In this document: positions 45,437-54,726 of the stretch, one piece after another | Position numbering within the stretch: the first letter of the stretch is position 1 | Layout: the number at the start of each line of letters is the position of its first letter | Source of the DNA: Symsagittifera roscoffensis | Taxonomy: Eukaryota; Xenacoelomorpha; Acoela; Convolutidae | DNA length: 64,000 nucleotides | Direction: 5' to 3' | Assembly (NCBI RefSeq): GCF_963678635.1 | Contig: NC_087063.1 | Coordinates: 67,866,727-67,930,726, forward strand | Notes under the pieces: generated by a model | What the model was told of the DNA's origin: nothing | What the model saw: the letters and a program-made list of their open reading frames with translations, nothing else | The model's database searches: none | Made by a program: the position numbers and the translations under genes

Positions 45437-47635
45437 ATGAGACGGAGTAGGGTACCGGTGCTAGAAAAAAGGTCAAGTGGATCAAACACGAAATATAACT
45501 CGTCGCTGCGCGGAACGACATCAATGGGCCCAAGCAAAACAAAAGATAACTTTTCAGCTAGCATGGTCAGCACGAGGAGTAGCACCGAGAACAAGACGCG
45601 AGAGGGTGCTAAAGACAAACAGGTGGAGCCCACAATCGACATCGATCTAGAGACACCAGACCAGAGCGTAGATGAAGTGGAGAAGAAGACAACGGAATCC
45701 ACACCGATGCCCCATATGAAAGATCAAAATCCAAAAACCGTGGAGTTTTCGCCGATAGACGCATTGGAAGACACAACAGGCAATACCCGAGAAACGGTGA
45801 AAGACGACTCTCAAGTAAAGAAAACATCTCTTACAGAAAAGTTGGCGATGATGGTCGGAATGAAATCGAAGGACAACACGGCCGAAGAATCAAAAATTGA
45901 AAGAGCACGAACATTTGGGACAGTGAGCGCGAAGGCGACAGAAGCTGACCTGAACGAAGAACAAGCCAGAAAGGAAGCGACGGCCGAAAACAAGATAACG
46001 GCTGATCATGAAACAGCTACTCTTGAGCTTGGAGACCTGATGACAAAACTAAATCAGATCGACAAGAAACTGAAGTACAGTGAGGAAGATAGAGACTTAA
46101 TAAGGAAAGAGTTGAAATACAACAAACACGAGTATCTGGATAGTTATTTTAACCTGGCTAAGGCGACAGACGAGAGACTCCAGCAGATGTCGGACAAGGT
46201 AGATGCCACCAAAGAAGAACGAGATAAGAACATCAAAAGAGATATGCAACAGTTGAAAAACCGATATGATGATGTCAACAGCCAATTGGGTAGCCTGGAA
46301 AAGAGAATGGACACAATGAACAGGAATCAGGCCGAAAGTTTGTGTGCAATACAGGCGAAGTTGGATGCAACCTTGAGAAATTCTACCTCACAAGAAAGAT
46401 CGGCAGCAGATCGCACGCAAGGCACCAGAGTTGACTTTGTGGAACCGCAAAGGAACAAACGGCAATCGACACCGTTGCCTTTAAACCGGGATGCGGTAAG
46501 CATAGCACCAACGGCTGCTAAAACAATCATGAAAAATGGGACATCAAACACAACGAGTGGTCCGGGGGACTCAACAGCTAGCAGCAACGCATGTCCGGAT
46601 GCCATGACGTGGGCAAGCACTTGGGAGATGATGAACAGGACTCTAGAGGCCTTTGCCACGAGGAACACTGACTCGAGCGATAGGAGAGACGGAAAATCAA
46701 GAAAAACTTTCAAGAAGCCAAAAGAATTCAAAGACGACTCCGATGGATGCATTGACACGTGGGTGGAAGTGATGAGACTACATCTAGAGCAAGATAACTT
46801 AAATGATGAAAGGCAAGCATGCACAGCCATACTCAGCAACCTGGAAGGCACGGCATTAAAATGCGTGGTTGCAAAGAAAGAAGAAGAACGCGATACCGCG
46901 GACAAAATCTTCGAAATATTGCCGAATCGATTCGGATCAGGCATGAAGGGTCACCAAGCGATGATGCGATTTGAAAAGAGAAGGCAGAGGGACGATGAGT
47001 CACTTGATCGGTTTCTCGATGACCTTGAGAGCTTGAGAAGAAGGAGTTACCCAGAAGAGTCGACAAATAGAAGAAACTTTAGCATTGCCTCGAAGTTCAT
47101 CGATGGGGTAAAAAGTGATGACTTAAGAACAATGTTAGCAACATACTACACATTGTCGAAAGACAGCGCACCAACCCCAGAAGAAATGAGGCAGAAATCA
47201 AGGGAATACATGCTGATGAAGCCAAAGAAATACTCATATTCAGAAAACAGGAACACGCAAGGGGGAGGCCAACCTCAGAGCTCGTCATGGTACAAGCCTA
47301 GAGATGATATGGACAAGCGCAGATCATGCGCGAACTGTGGGTCGGCGGATCACCACGTAGCTGACTGCACAACATACAAACAAGGCATGAAGAGTCTAGG
47401 ATACGCACCGAATGAGGAGGACATGAGCCAGATGGAGGAACACGAGTACTATAATGGCTTAATCATCAAGATAGGCGCGAGATGCTTCTTCTGTAACCAA
47501 GAAGGGTTCTTCAGAATGGATTGCCCCTTGTTCTGGGAAGCGGTCAAGGACCAGAGTCACCCCAAACATAAGTTGGCATTAGCAGCGGTGCAGAATCAGC
47601 GGAATAGACAAAACGAGTTGAATCTAGGAACGTAG
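45437..47635 (+). CDS. gag: Gag protein, 732 aa
   Basis: Structural protein expected to form the virus-like particle and bind the element's RNA. Starts at an ATG (MRRSRVPVLEK). Residues 1-150 are charged and low-complexity, about 190-310 look coiled-coil, and about 440-570 carry the gag capsid-like helical region (WVEVMRLHLEQ, then MMRFEKRRQRDDESLDRFL). Near the C-terminus a canonical zinc knuckle CANCGSADHHVADC (about 631-644) is followed by a second, CFFCNQEGFFRMDC (about 683-696), in which Phe takes the place of the zinc-binding His. It is longer than most gypsy Gags. The pol frame overlaps its last 28 nt in the -1 frame. Confidence 0.9.
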   Translation: MRRSRVPVLEKRSSGSNTKYNSSLRGTTSMGPSKTKDNFSASMVSTRSSTENKTREGAKDKQVEPTIDIDLETPDQSVDEVEKKTTESTPMPHMKDQNPKTVEFSPIDALEDTTGNTRETVKDDSQVKKTSLTEKLAMMVGMKSKDNTAEESKIERARTFGTVSAKATEADLNEEQARKEATAENKITADHETATLELGDLMTKLNQIDKKLKYSEEDRDLIRKELKYNKHEYLDSYFNLAKATDERLQQMSDKVDATKEERDKNIKRDMQQLKNRYDDVNSQLGSLEKRMDTMNRNQAESLCAIQAKLDATLRNSTSQERSAADRTQGTRVDFVEPQRNKRQSTPLPLNRDAVSIAPTAAKTIMKNGTSNTTSGPGDSTASSNACPDAMTWASTWEMMNRTLEAFATRNTDSSDRRDGKSRKTFKKPKEFKDDSDGCIDTWVEVMRLHLEQDNLNDERQACTAILSNLEGTALKCVVAKKEEERDTADKIFEILPNRFGSGMKGHQAMMRFEKRRQRDDESLDRFLDDLESLRRRSYPEESTNRRNFSIASKFIDGVKSDDLRTMLATYYTLSKDSAPTPEEMRQKSREYMLMKPKKYSYSENRNTQGGGQPQSSSWYKPRDDMDKRRSCANCGSADHHVADCTTYKQGMKSLGYAPNEEDMSQMEEHEYYNGLIIKIGARCFFCNQEGFFRMDCPLFWEAVKDQSHPKHKLALAAVQNQRNRQNELNLGT

Positions 47636-50316
47636 GAGCACCAAGCACGGAATTGCCGACGAAAACAGTGAAAGCTGTAACTTATGTTAATGGTGCGATA
47701 GAATCCGCGGCCGGGAACTCTCTAGAGATAAATTATGAGAAAGCGGCGACGGAAGCAATTGCCAAAGTGAAACAGGATCTGGCTGCGAAAGAAATAGAGC
47801 AACGACTAAAGCTGGAGATCGAAAGACAGAATTTCAACGAGGCATTAACCGGATCAAACCCAACACCAGAGGCTGTACCGGGCTCAACAAAGACCGGGAA
47901 TTGTAACACTGTAAAAATGGTGACGGGAAAGCCATTCGGCATATCGAAAATCGGGGCCAGAATAATGTCGATAATCACAGTGGGCGGCCACGAGGTAACC
48001 AGAAACTTGAGCGAACCGAGCGACCAGACAATAATGCACATTGACGTGTACGCAGATTACTTGAGTTGTATAAGCCCACAAACGACTTCTAGAGCATTGA
48101 GAGCACTACTCACGAGAGGGGGCAGCAAGTCGGTACGTGTTGATAACAGGTTTACTGAAGCTTATGGTCCACACGAGGTGATGCTAAATATAGATGGAAT
48201 AAACATCTACACCAAGACAATGATAACATGTGACGAAGGCCTAATTGGGCAAATCTACGTAGGGAAAGAAGAGTTGAAAGTGAAATCGATTGGACACTGC
48301 GCCATGCTTGAAGAAGATGCGATGCACATCAGGACGGAGGCAGATGTGACAGGCCACGTGCTAGACATAAGTGGCAGAAAGACTCAGTTACGTGGGTTAC
48401 TTGATACGGGAGCAGTCTTGAGCGTAATACCAATCGAAACTTGGGAACGGATGGGTTTTGACAAAGGTGATTTGATAGACTCGAGAATACGGCTGTCAGC
48501 TGCAAACAAAGGGGCCCTTCGGGTGCTGGGCAGGACGCCGATAATAGCCCTCAATTTGGGGGAACGTAACCTGTGGATGAGCTTTTTCGTGGTAGAAAAC
48601 CTAGATGAATCTGACCAATTCATTTTGGGCAGAGACTTCATCAGGAATTTCGACGTAACGATTGATCTTAATAACGCAATGTTCAGGATACGGAACCCGG
48701 ATAGGAGGTACGCAATCAAACCGGTAAATTTAATAATGGCAAATGAAAACAAAGCACCGGTATTATTGAGTAGGAGGGTGAGGCTAAAAGCGAATGAAGC
48801 GGCAATCGTACGCTTGAGGATGAAAAATTACAATGAACTAAGTGACAACAAGCAAGTGTGTATAGTTCCGAATCCTAATAGTCAAAGTGCTGCTGTTTTA
48901 GGAAGATCCTTCTCGATAACGAAGAGCAGCCTCTGCGTCAGTGTCTCATTGAATACCCTTGATATACCGATCACGATACAGAGAGGGAGGAAACTGGGAT
49001 ATGCTTTACCGGTTAAAACTCGATATGAAACGATCGAGAACTCAAAACAAAATGAAGTTGTTGATTGTCCCAATCATAGGGACAAAATTTGTATCTTGAG
49101 ACGATTGCAGAAAATAAAAGATTCTTCAGGTCTTATTAAATCACTTAAGTCAGAAACGGATGATGGGCTGTCGAGCTGTTCGAACTTTCCAGAGCGACCC
49201 ACACTAGATGAAATGCAAACTGATAAACCGGTTCTGCCGGAGATTGAACATTTGAGGGGCAAACTGAAAGATGAACAGCTCGAAGCTATCAAGGACGTAC
49301 TAGAGCGGAACGAGGAAGTTTTTTCGAGGCATAAGGCGGATATCGGGTGTTGTAATTTTATTGAGCATGAAATAGAACTTGAGGAAAACGCGGTACCACA
49401 CAGGGAGGGGGCGAGGCGCATGACCCCACACAAATCGGACGCGTGTAGAAAAGAAATCGAGACGTTACTAGAGTATGACATGATAGAACCATCCAAGTCA
49501 CCGTGGGCGTGTGGAGTAGTGATGGCCAAAAAGAAAGGCGACCAGTTGAGGTTTTGTTGTGACTTTCGATACCTGAACTCCGTCACGGTGAAGGATGCCT
49601 ATCCCATACCTAGGATTGATGAGAGCCTCTCGAAGTTAGGTGATGCAAAATTTTTTACGACTCTTGATTTAGGCTCGGCCTTTTGGCAGGTACCACTAAG
49701 GAAGCAGGACAGGGACAAGACAGGGTTTGCCTGCGAGTTGGGTCTGTTTCAATGGAAACGGATGCCGTTTGGACTTTGCAATGCCACAGCCACGTTTCAG
49801 CGGCTCATGGCACACGTGCTGATAGGCGTGACGAAGAAGTATGGCAACCTGGTAATGTGCTACGTGGATGACGTGGTAATAGCAACGCCAACACTGGAAG
49901 ACCACATTGAGAGACTTGACGATGTGTTTGCATGCATGAAAAGGTCGGGGCTAAAGTGTAAACCATCAAAGTGCGAGATACTCAAGGACTCAATAAAATA
50001 CTTGGGCTGGATGGTAGACAAGCACGGCATCAGACCTGATACGGACGCCGTGGAAGCAGTCCTGACCTGGAAATCACCGAAAACAGAGCACCAGTTGATG
50101 AGCTTCCTGGGTTTCGCTAACTATTATAGAGAGTTCATCAAAGACTATGCGGACAAGGTATACCCGATGCAACAATTAAGGAGACACAAGGGCAAGAAGT
50201 TCACGTGGAACAACGCAGCAGAAGAGTCATTCCATAGAATAAAGAAAGAGCTATGTGAGGCACCAGTATGCCGACTGAGAAAGGGATGTACGTGCTGGAC
50301 ACGGATGCGTCGGTAG
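47608..50316 (+). CDS. pol: Pol part 1: aspartic protease and reverse transcriptase
   Basis: The frame opens at 47608, in -1 relative to gag, and has no ATG near its start, so it is probably made as a Gag-Pol fusion by frameshifting; I see no textbook slippery heptamer in the 28-nt overlap. The protease active site LLDTGA is at about 48400. RT begins with WACGVVMAKKKGDQLRFCCD and has YPIPRID, LDLGSAFWQV, the catalytic CYVDDVVIAT (YVDD at 49861) and FLGFANYYREFI. It then runs into the start of RNase H and stops at 50314-50316. The RNase H continuation is in the -1 frame from about 50268, so this reading frame is broken or needs a second shift. Confidence 0.9.
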   Translation, partial: TKRVESRNVGAPSTELPTKTVKAVTYVNGAIESAAGNSLEINYEKAATEAIAKVKQDLAAKEIEQRLKLEIERQNFNEALTGSNPTPEAVPGSTKTGNCNTVKMVTGKPFGISKIGARIMSIITVGGHEVTRNLSEPSDQTIMHIDVYADYLSCISPQTTSRALRALLTRGGSKSVRVDNRFTEAYGPHEVMLNIDGINIYTKTMITCDEGLIGQIYVGKEELKVKSIGHCAMLEEDAMHIRTEADVTGHVLDISGRKTQLRGLLDTGAVLSVIPIETWERMGFDKGDLIDSRIRLSAANKGALRVLGRTPIIALNLGERNLWMSFFVVENLDESDQFILGRDFIRNFDVTIDLNNAMFRIRNPDRRYAIKPVNLIMANENKAPVLLSRRVRLKANEAAIVRLRMKNYNELSDNKQVCIVPNPNSQSAAVLGRSFSITKSSLCVSVSLNTLDIPITIQRGRKLGYALPVKTRYETIENSKQNEVVDCPNHRDKICILRRLQKIKDSSGLIKSLKSETDDGLSSCSNFPERPTLDEMQTDKPVLPEIEHLRGKLKDEQLEAIKDVLERNEEVFSRHKADIGCCNFIEHEIELEENAVPHREGARRMTPHKSDACRKEIETLLEYDMIEPSKSPWACGVVMAKKKGDQLRFCCDFRYLNSVTVKDAYPIPRIDESLSKLGDAKFFTTLDLGSAFWQVPLRKQDRDKTGFACELGLFQWKRMPFGLCNATATFQRLMAHVLIGVTKKYGNLVMCYVDDVVIATPTLEDHIERLDDVFACMKRSGLKCKPSKCEILKDSIKYLGWMVDKHGIRPDTDAVEAVLTWKSPKTEHQLMSFLGFANYYREFIKDYADKVYPMQQLRRHKGKKFTWNNAAEESFHRIKKELCEAPVCRLRKGCTCWTRMRR

Positions 50317-50654
50317 TCGCGATTTCTGGGATTCTCCACCAAGAACAAGAATGGAATGGGAAGACAGTCTTGAGACCAATAGCGTACGGGAGCAAAGTCC
50401 TGAGTGACACGGAAATGAAGTACGGAGCACCGAAAGCAGAGATGTTTGCGGTGGTTACCTTTGTCGAGAAATACAGGGCATACCTGGGCAGTGAGCCATT
50501 CAAGTTGCGAGTCGGCAACCGAGCACTGAGCTGGCTGAAAACGTACTCAATGGACCAAAGTTACATTGGGAGGTGGATAGTTCGCCTGGATGGATACAAC
50601 ATGATAATTGAGCATAGAACACGAGATAAACATCAGAATGCCCCGACAGCTTGA
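50259..50654 (+). CDS. Pol part 2: RNase H segment in a separate frame
   Basis: Degrades the RNA strand of the RNA-DNA hybrid. Encodes YVLDTDASVVAISGILHQE (first catalytic Asp region), IAYGSKVLSDTEMKYG (Glu region), and ends with an IEHRTRDKHQN stretch typical of the RNase H/integrase hinge. It overlaps the RT frame by 58 nt and the integrase frame by 25 nt, each time in the -1 direction. Two single-base losses in this copy, an assembly indel in short homopolymers (for example the CCCC at 50641), or programmed frameshifting would all explain it. Confidence 0.75.
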   Translation, partial: GTSMPTEKGMYVLDTDASVVAISGILHQEQEWNGKTVLRPIAYGSKVLSDTEMKYGAPKAEMFAVVTFVEKYRAYLGSEPFKLRVGNRALSWLKTYSMDQSYIGRWIVRLDGYNMIIEHRTRDKHQNAPTA

Positions 50655-53356
50655 GTAAGAAGACGGAGTTCTATGAGAGACAAGAGCAAAGAGAGGCGGA
50701 CAGACCTGAAATCAAAGATGGCTTCTCCTTCATGGACAAAGAAACGTACGACAGTCTTCCACTCACGAGATGGCTGGACAAATCAGGCAAACCGATGGAC
50801 GATCATCCTGAATTGCCTAAAGAACCTCCAGAGAAGACTATCTTGAAGAAGAGCAAAAGGATTCCGATAGAGATAATACTCAAGTCGAAGATCGTGAAAG
50901 AGACGCTCAAGGCAAAAGGCTATGATCTTAACCAGGTAGAAGCAGGAACTGCACAGAAAGATGATGACTTAATGAGGTTGCTCGAGAAACTATCAGATGA
51001 TAAGCCCGTGATCCAAGAGAAGGGTCAAGAGGAACCGGAAGTCACTATACTTCGGAGAAAAGAGACAGTGAACGATACTGACTCCTCAAGAGGAAGCGTC
51101 ACTGACAGCAAAGATGTCGTGCGGTCACTAGTTGACAAGATCCCCGAAAACATTCTGGAGCAGACCAAGGTTAGGAAAAAGAAAGTGACATTCAAAGAAG
51201 ATACAGGACACCTGGGACTAGGTCAAGAGTCCGGGGAGTGTTCCATGATCACGGAAGAAGAAACCGGAGAAGGAAAATTGTCCGGGGAGCGTGTAGGATG
51301 GGATGAAGACTCGGATGAGAGCAGCGAAAACCAAGACAGTCTGTGCATGATATTGGCGGAAGAGAAGACAAGGCACCACGACAGGGAGTTACAGAAGGAT
51401 CCATCTTCAGGAACGTACAATCTAGACATACAGGAGCTACGAGGTGGTGAGGAACTTGAGAAAATTGCGGTTTCAAGGAAGCCATTCAGAGAACTATCAT
51501 GCAACTCAAACGTCAGAACGAATCTGGTGCCAGAAGATGATATGAAAATCGTGAAAAGGATGATATGCGTGAAGCTGAGTGATGACATCCACAACCCTGG
51601 TGTGATGAATGGACAGATCATGGCGCTGAAGGAGCATGTCAAGGCGAGATACAGGCTGTCAGACCTAATAAGAGCCCAAAAGAATGACAAAATGACAAGT
51701 AACCTCTCCAAATGGATCCAGTCGGGGGTCAAGGAGAAGGGGGAACTCGAGGAAGACAGCTACAAGATCTTGCGCCAGTTCTACAATGAAAAGAAAGACT
51801 TACTCTATCACACAGCTGATGGGGTGGTAGCATGCAAGAGGAAAGATGAGGAGAAGATATTACACAAACACAACCTCATCATACTACCACAATTGTATCA
51901 AACGGAGGTGCTTTTCAGATCGCACGACCAGATGGGGCACCAGGGGATAGACAAAGTACAACAAAGGATACTTCACAGGTTTGATTGGCCAGGGATGAGA
52001 AAAGCTTGCGAGAGATGGGTGAATGCCTGCCTGGCATGCCTCCAGGTAAAGGACCCAAGGAAGATGAAGTTCCCCCTCAAGTCCGTCGAGAGCTCAGAGT
52101 TCAATGAAGTGGTGCAGATAGACCATCAAAAAATCTGCATGACGGAGTCGGGATATAACCAGATACTGGTTATAATAGATCACTTCACAAAGTTGGCGGA
52201 AGCGGTTCCGTGCCAGACAGCCTCGGCTGAGGAGACATGTGATCATCTGATAACGCATTGGATATCGCGGTATGGTTGTCCAATGACTTTCCAGTGGGAC
52301 AACGGCAAAGCTTTCGTGGGGGATTTGACAAAAGAATTGATGAGGAGATCGCACATTGCTCAAGCACACTCGACAACCTACCATCCACAGACCAACGGGT
52401 TGGTAGAGAGACAGAACAGAACACTGTTCAACATGTTAAGGGTGTACTGCTCAAGATACATGACGGACTGGGATAAATACCTGCCACAGGTGGTAGGGGT
52501 CTACAACAGTACACAGCACTCAACGACGGGCATTAGTCCCTTCATGATGTTGATGGGCAGGGAGAGGGCAATGCCTCTGAAATTCTTTTACCCGGAATAC
52601 GAGGGGAAAAGGACGTCGCCTCAGGCATACGTGAAAGAAGCGATAAAAAGACAACAAGAGTTAAGCGAGCTATGCAGGAGGAACACGGTGCAAGCGCAAA
52701 TGAGGCAACGCAGAAAATATGACGAAAAAATATTACAAGCAAAGCCATATGAAGTGGGCCAATATGTGTGGGTCTTCCAAAGTGTCATACCGCCCAAGGG
52801 AACAAAGAAACTACTCAAGAAGTGGAGGGGACCATTCATGATAACGGAAGTCCATCAACAAGGACGGTTCTATCGCTTGAGTACTGGGCGAGCGGCACAT
52901 TATGAAAATCTGAAGCCTCACGTCCCGTCCCCGGAGGATTGGTGCATACCGAAGGACATGGAGGGTCTTGAGTACCTGGTGGTAGAGCCAGCGTGTGAAG
53001 TGAATGAAAAAGGCACCAGAGAGAAGAATGATGGTAATGAGAACTTGAGTTTGGACGACAATGAAAAGATAGAAGTGGAGTCTGAAGTAGGATCATTTGT
53101 AGAAGAAGACTGGAACGACCCGGAGCAAGATGATGTGCCGAAGTGGATGGAGCCAGATCGACCAATACCACCGGGAACCAGGACTGGCAATCGTAAACGT
53201 ACCGGCATGAGGTATAACAAGTACGGGGATGACTTCTTGATCGATAAGATACAGCCAGACAAATTGGGCGAGGAACTACTGAGTGCAGGCGAACTGGAAG
53301 CCGAAGAAGAATGGCAGGTCATCGACGATGGTGGACACTATCCGCAGGAAGACTAA
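50630..53356 (+). CDS. Pol part 3: long acidic linker, DDE integrase, GPY/F-like module
   Basis: No true start codon; expected to be reached from the RNase H frame. Codons up to about 51540 form an acidic, Lys/Glu-rich linker (about 300 aa) not usual in gypsy Pol. The zinc-binding module has H at 51923 and 51938 and CLAC at 52028-52039. The catalytic triad is D (52121), D (52298, WDNGKAF) and E (52406, GLVERQNR), with 35 residues between the second and third, the canonical D,D(35)E. WRGPF near 52825 is the GPY/F signature, and an acidic tail follows. TAA at 53354-53356 ends it, but the same frame stays open beyond. Confidence 0.9.
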   Translation, partial: TSECPDSLSKKTEFYERQEQREADRPEIKDGFSFMDKETYDSLPLTRWLDKSGKPMDDHPELPKEPPEKTILKKSKRIPIEIILKSKIVKETLKAKGYDLNQVEAGTAQKDDDLMRLLEKLSDDKPVIQEKGQEEPEVTILRRKETVNDTDSSRGSVTDSKDVVRSLVDKIPENILEQTKVRKKKVTFKEDTGHLGLGQESGECSMITEEETGEGKLSGERVGWDEDSDESSENQDSLCMILAEEKTRHHDRELQKDPSSGTYNLDIQELRGGEELEKIAVSRKPFRELSCNSNVRTNLVPEDDMKIVKRMICVKLSDDIHNPGVMNGQIMALKEHVKARYRLSDLIRAQKNDKMTSNLSKWIQSGVKEKGELEEDSYKILRQFYNEKKDLLYHTADGVVACKRKDEEKILHKHNLIILPQLYQTEVLFRSHDQMGHQGIDKVQQRILHRFDWPGMRKACERWVNACLACLQVKDPRKMKFPLKSVESSEFNEVVQIDHQKICMTESGYNQILVIIDHFTKLAEAVPCQTASAEETCDHLITHWISRYGCPMTFQWDNGKAFVGDLTKELMRRSHIAQAHSTTYHPQTNGLVERQNRTLFNMLRVYCSRYMTDWDKYLPQVVGVYNSTQHSTTGISPFMMLMGRERAMPLKFFYPEYEGKRTSPQAYVKEAIKRQQELSELCRRNTVQAQMRQRRKYDEKILQAKPYEVGQYVWVFQSVIPPKGTKKLLKKWRGPFMITEVHQQGRFYRLSTGRAAHYENLKPHVPSPEDWCIPKDMEGLEYLVVEPACEVNEKGTREKNDGNENLSLDDNEKIEVESEVGSFVEEDWNDPEQDDVPKWMEPDRPIPPGTRTGNRKRTGMRYNKYGDDFLIDKIQPDKLGEELLSAGELEAEEEWQVIDDGGHYPQED

Positions 53357-54235
53357 TCGACGCCAGAATTGGAGACGGATCTCGAACAGAGTGAGATAGA
53401 GAGGAGGGAGAACACGAACTTGAGGATACTAGAGTGGATGCGCGATGTCAAAGACGAGAGCCGCGAAGGACAAAGCATTCAACAAGTCGACGTATCATCG
53501 GCAAATTATATGAAGGCAGAGGACCCTCTTTTCGGATGGACGGCAACAGATAGGCCACTGGACATTCCTCCGGACAATTCAGACCCGACAACATCGACGG
53601 GGACGTCGATAAATATTTTTGTCCGGGGAGTGGGGGTAGGACTTACCCACACCGAAAATTTGATGATAAAGAAGCTCAAGGAAGTGAGAAAAACAAGCGA
53701 ATTGGAACTGGAAGAAGAAGAGCCAGAGCCTACCATAGGTCGGAATTTCAAAACGAAATTTGAAATACCCAATGAGTACTCGGAAAACATCATGATAACG
53801 CATAGCGACTTCATCCTGTCAAACAGGACTAGCGCGATCTGCATCACAGCGGACATGAGTTTCAAATCAAGATTGGAAGCTGACTTCAAAAGAGAGTATC
53901 AGAACGTGGAGTTTCTGTTCAGACAGAGACCAGGACTGGGAGGGATGGCAGCGCTTCCACCATCAGTAGCACAAGTCCCGAGCAAATATCTGTGCTTCCT
54001 AGTGACGAGGGTCAATGACAGGAACACAATTGATCCCGAACACGTGATGTTGGCACTAACAAGACTACGAGACTTCATGATTGAAAGAGGAATAACGGAG
54101 GTCTCAATGCCGGTGTATGACCCAAACAGGGGTAAACTGAGCTCGAGGGAATTGTACGCTATCCTACATGTAGTCTTCGCGGAAACTGAGATAATGGTGT
54201 ATCTGCACCAGAAATACTACTTGAGCATCGCCTGA
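53357..54235 (+). CDS. Macro-like domain ORF, in frame after the integrase stop
   Basis: 292 codons in the same frame as the integrase, separated from it by one TAA; the first in-frame ATG comes about 27 codons in (EWMRDVK), so expression may need readthrough or splicing. From about codon 147 the sequence follows the order of the OARD1/TARG1 branch of macro domains: ITHSDFILSNRTSAICI (family GD-[IL]F...SLAHCIS), SFKSRLEADFKREY, YLCFLVTRVNDR (family YLITK), LRDFMIERGITEVSMPVYD and a C-terminal IMVYLHQ strand. Macro domains bind ADP-ribose and some remove it from proteins. The Gly-rich loop and the catalytic Lys and Asp of that branch are not conserved, so it is probably a binder or a degenerate enzyme. 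Identified by motif order only. Confidence 0.68.
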   Translation, partial: STPELETDLEQSEIERRENTNLRILEWMRDVKDESREGQSIQQVDVSSANYMKAEDPLFGWTATDRPLDIPPDNSDPTTSTGTSINIFVRGVGVGLTHTENLMIKKLKEVRKTSELELEEEEPEPTIGRNFKTKFEIPNEYSENIMITHSDFILSNRTSAICITADMSFKSRLEADFKREYQNVEFLFRQRPGLGGMAALPPSVAQVPSKYLCFLVTRVNDRNTIDPEHVMLALTRLRDFMIERGITEVSMPVYDPNRGKLSSRELYAILHVVFAETEIMVYLHQKYYLSIA

Positions 54236-54726
54236 GTTGGGGACACGGGGTCTCGAGTTGGGAGTGAGGGAGGAGTCTTGAGTTAGGTACTGGGGTGCGG
54301 CACAGATAAAGGGATCTTAAGACGTGATTGGCATGACAATTGAATTTTAAAAGAATTAACGGTGCTAAAACAAAATGAATCTGCATGCTTTTAAGGAAAT
54401 TCCAATTGAATTGTTTTTAGTAGAATGAAAATGATAAGATTTTAACCATACTGGTAAAAGGGGGGCCTCTAGGTTAGGAACATGACATGTTAAGTCTTAA
54501 TATGGTTTCTGTTTTCAGATCAAGTTTGAAAAACAAAGTTGAAAATCCAACTACACTCAAGCGAGAGACAGAAATAGAAATCTTGATTGAACTCGCGATA
54601 ATCGACACCTACAGCAAGTGTTTGCATGGGAACATTTCTAGAGAATTATTGAGTTGGGTAATTCTTGAGCCGGTAAGGTAATTCTTGAGCTGGTTAACAC
54701 TCGAATACATCCCGAAGTCACAGAGA
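54236..54726 (+). other. Non-coding spacer with candidate splice acceptor
   Basis: No ORF of substance. GGTTTCTGTTTTCAG ends at 54518 and is a strong-looking acceptor, which could join a leader donor to make a subgenomic mRNA for the ORFs that follow. This mirrors how env is expressed in retroviruses, but no donor was identified. A tandem ATTCTTGAGC-GGT phrase occurs at about 54661 and 54681. Confidence 0.4.

Noticed and set aside
46327-46944. 205-aa minus-strand ORF inside gag
   Set aside because: Antisense shadow of gag with no motif.
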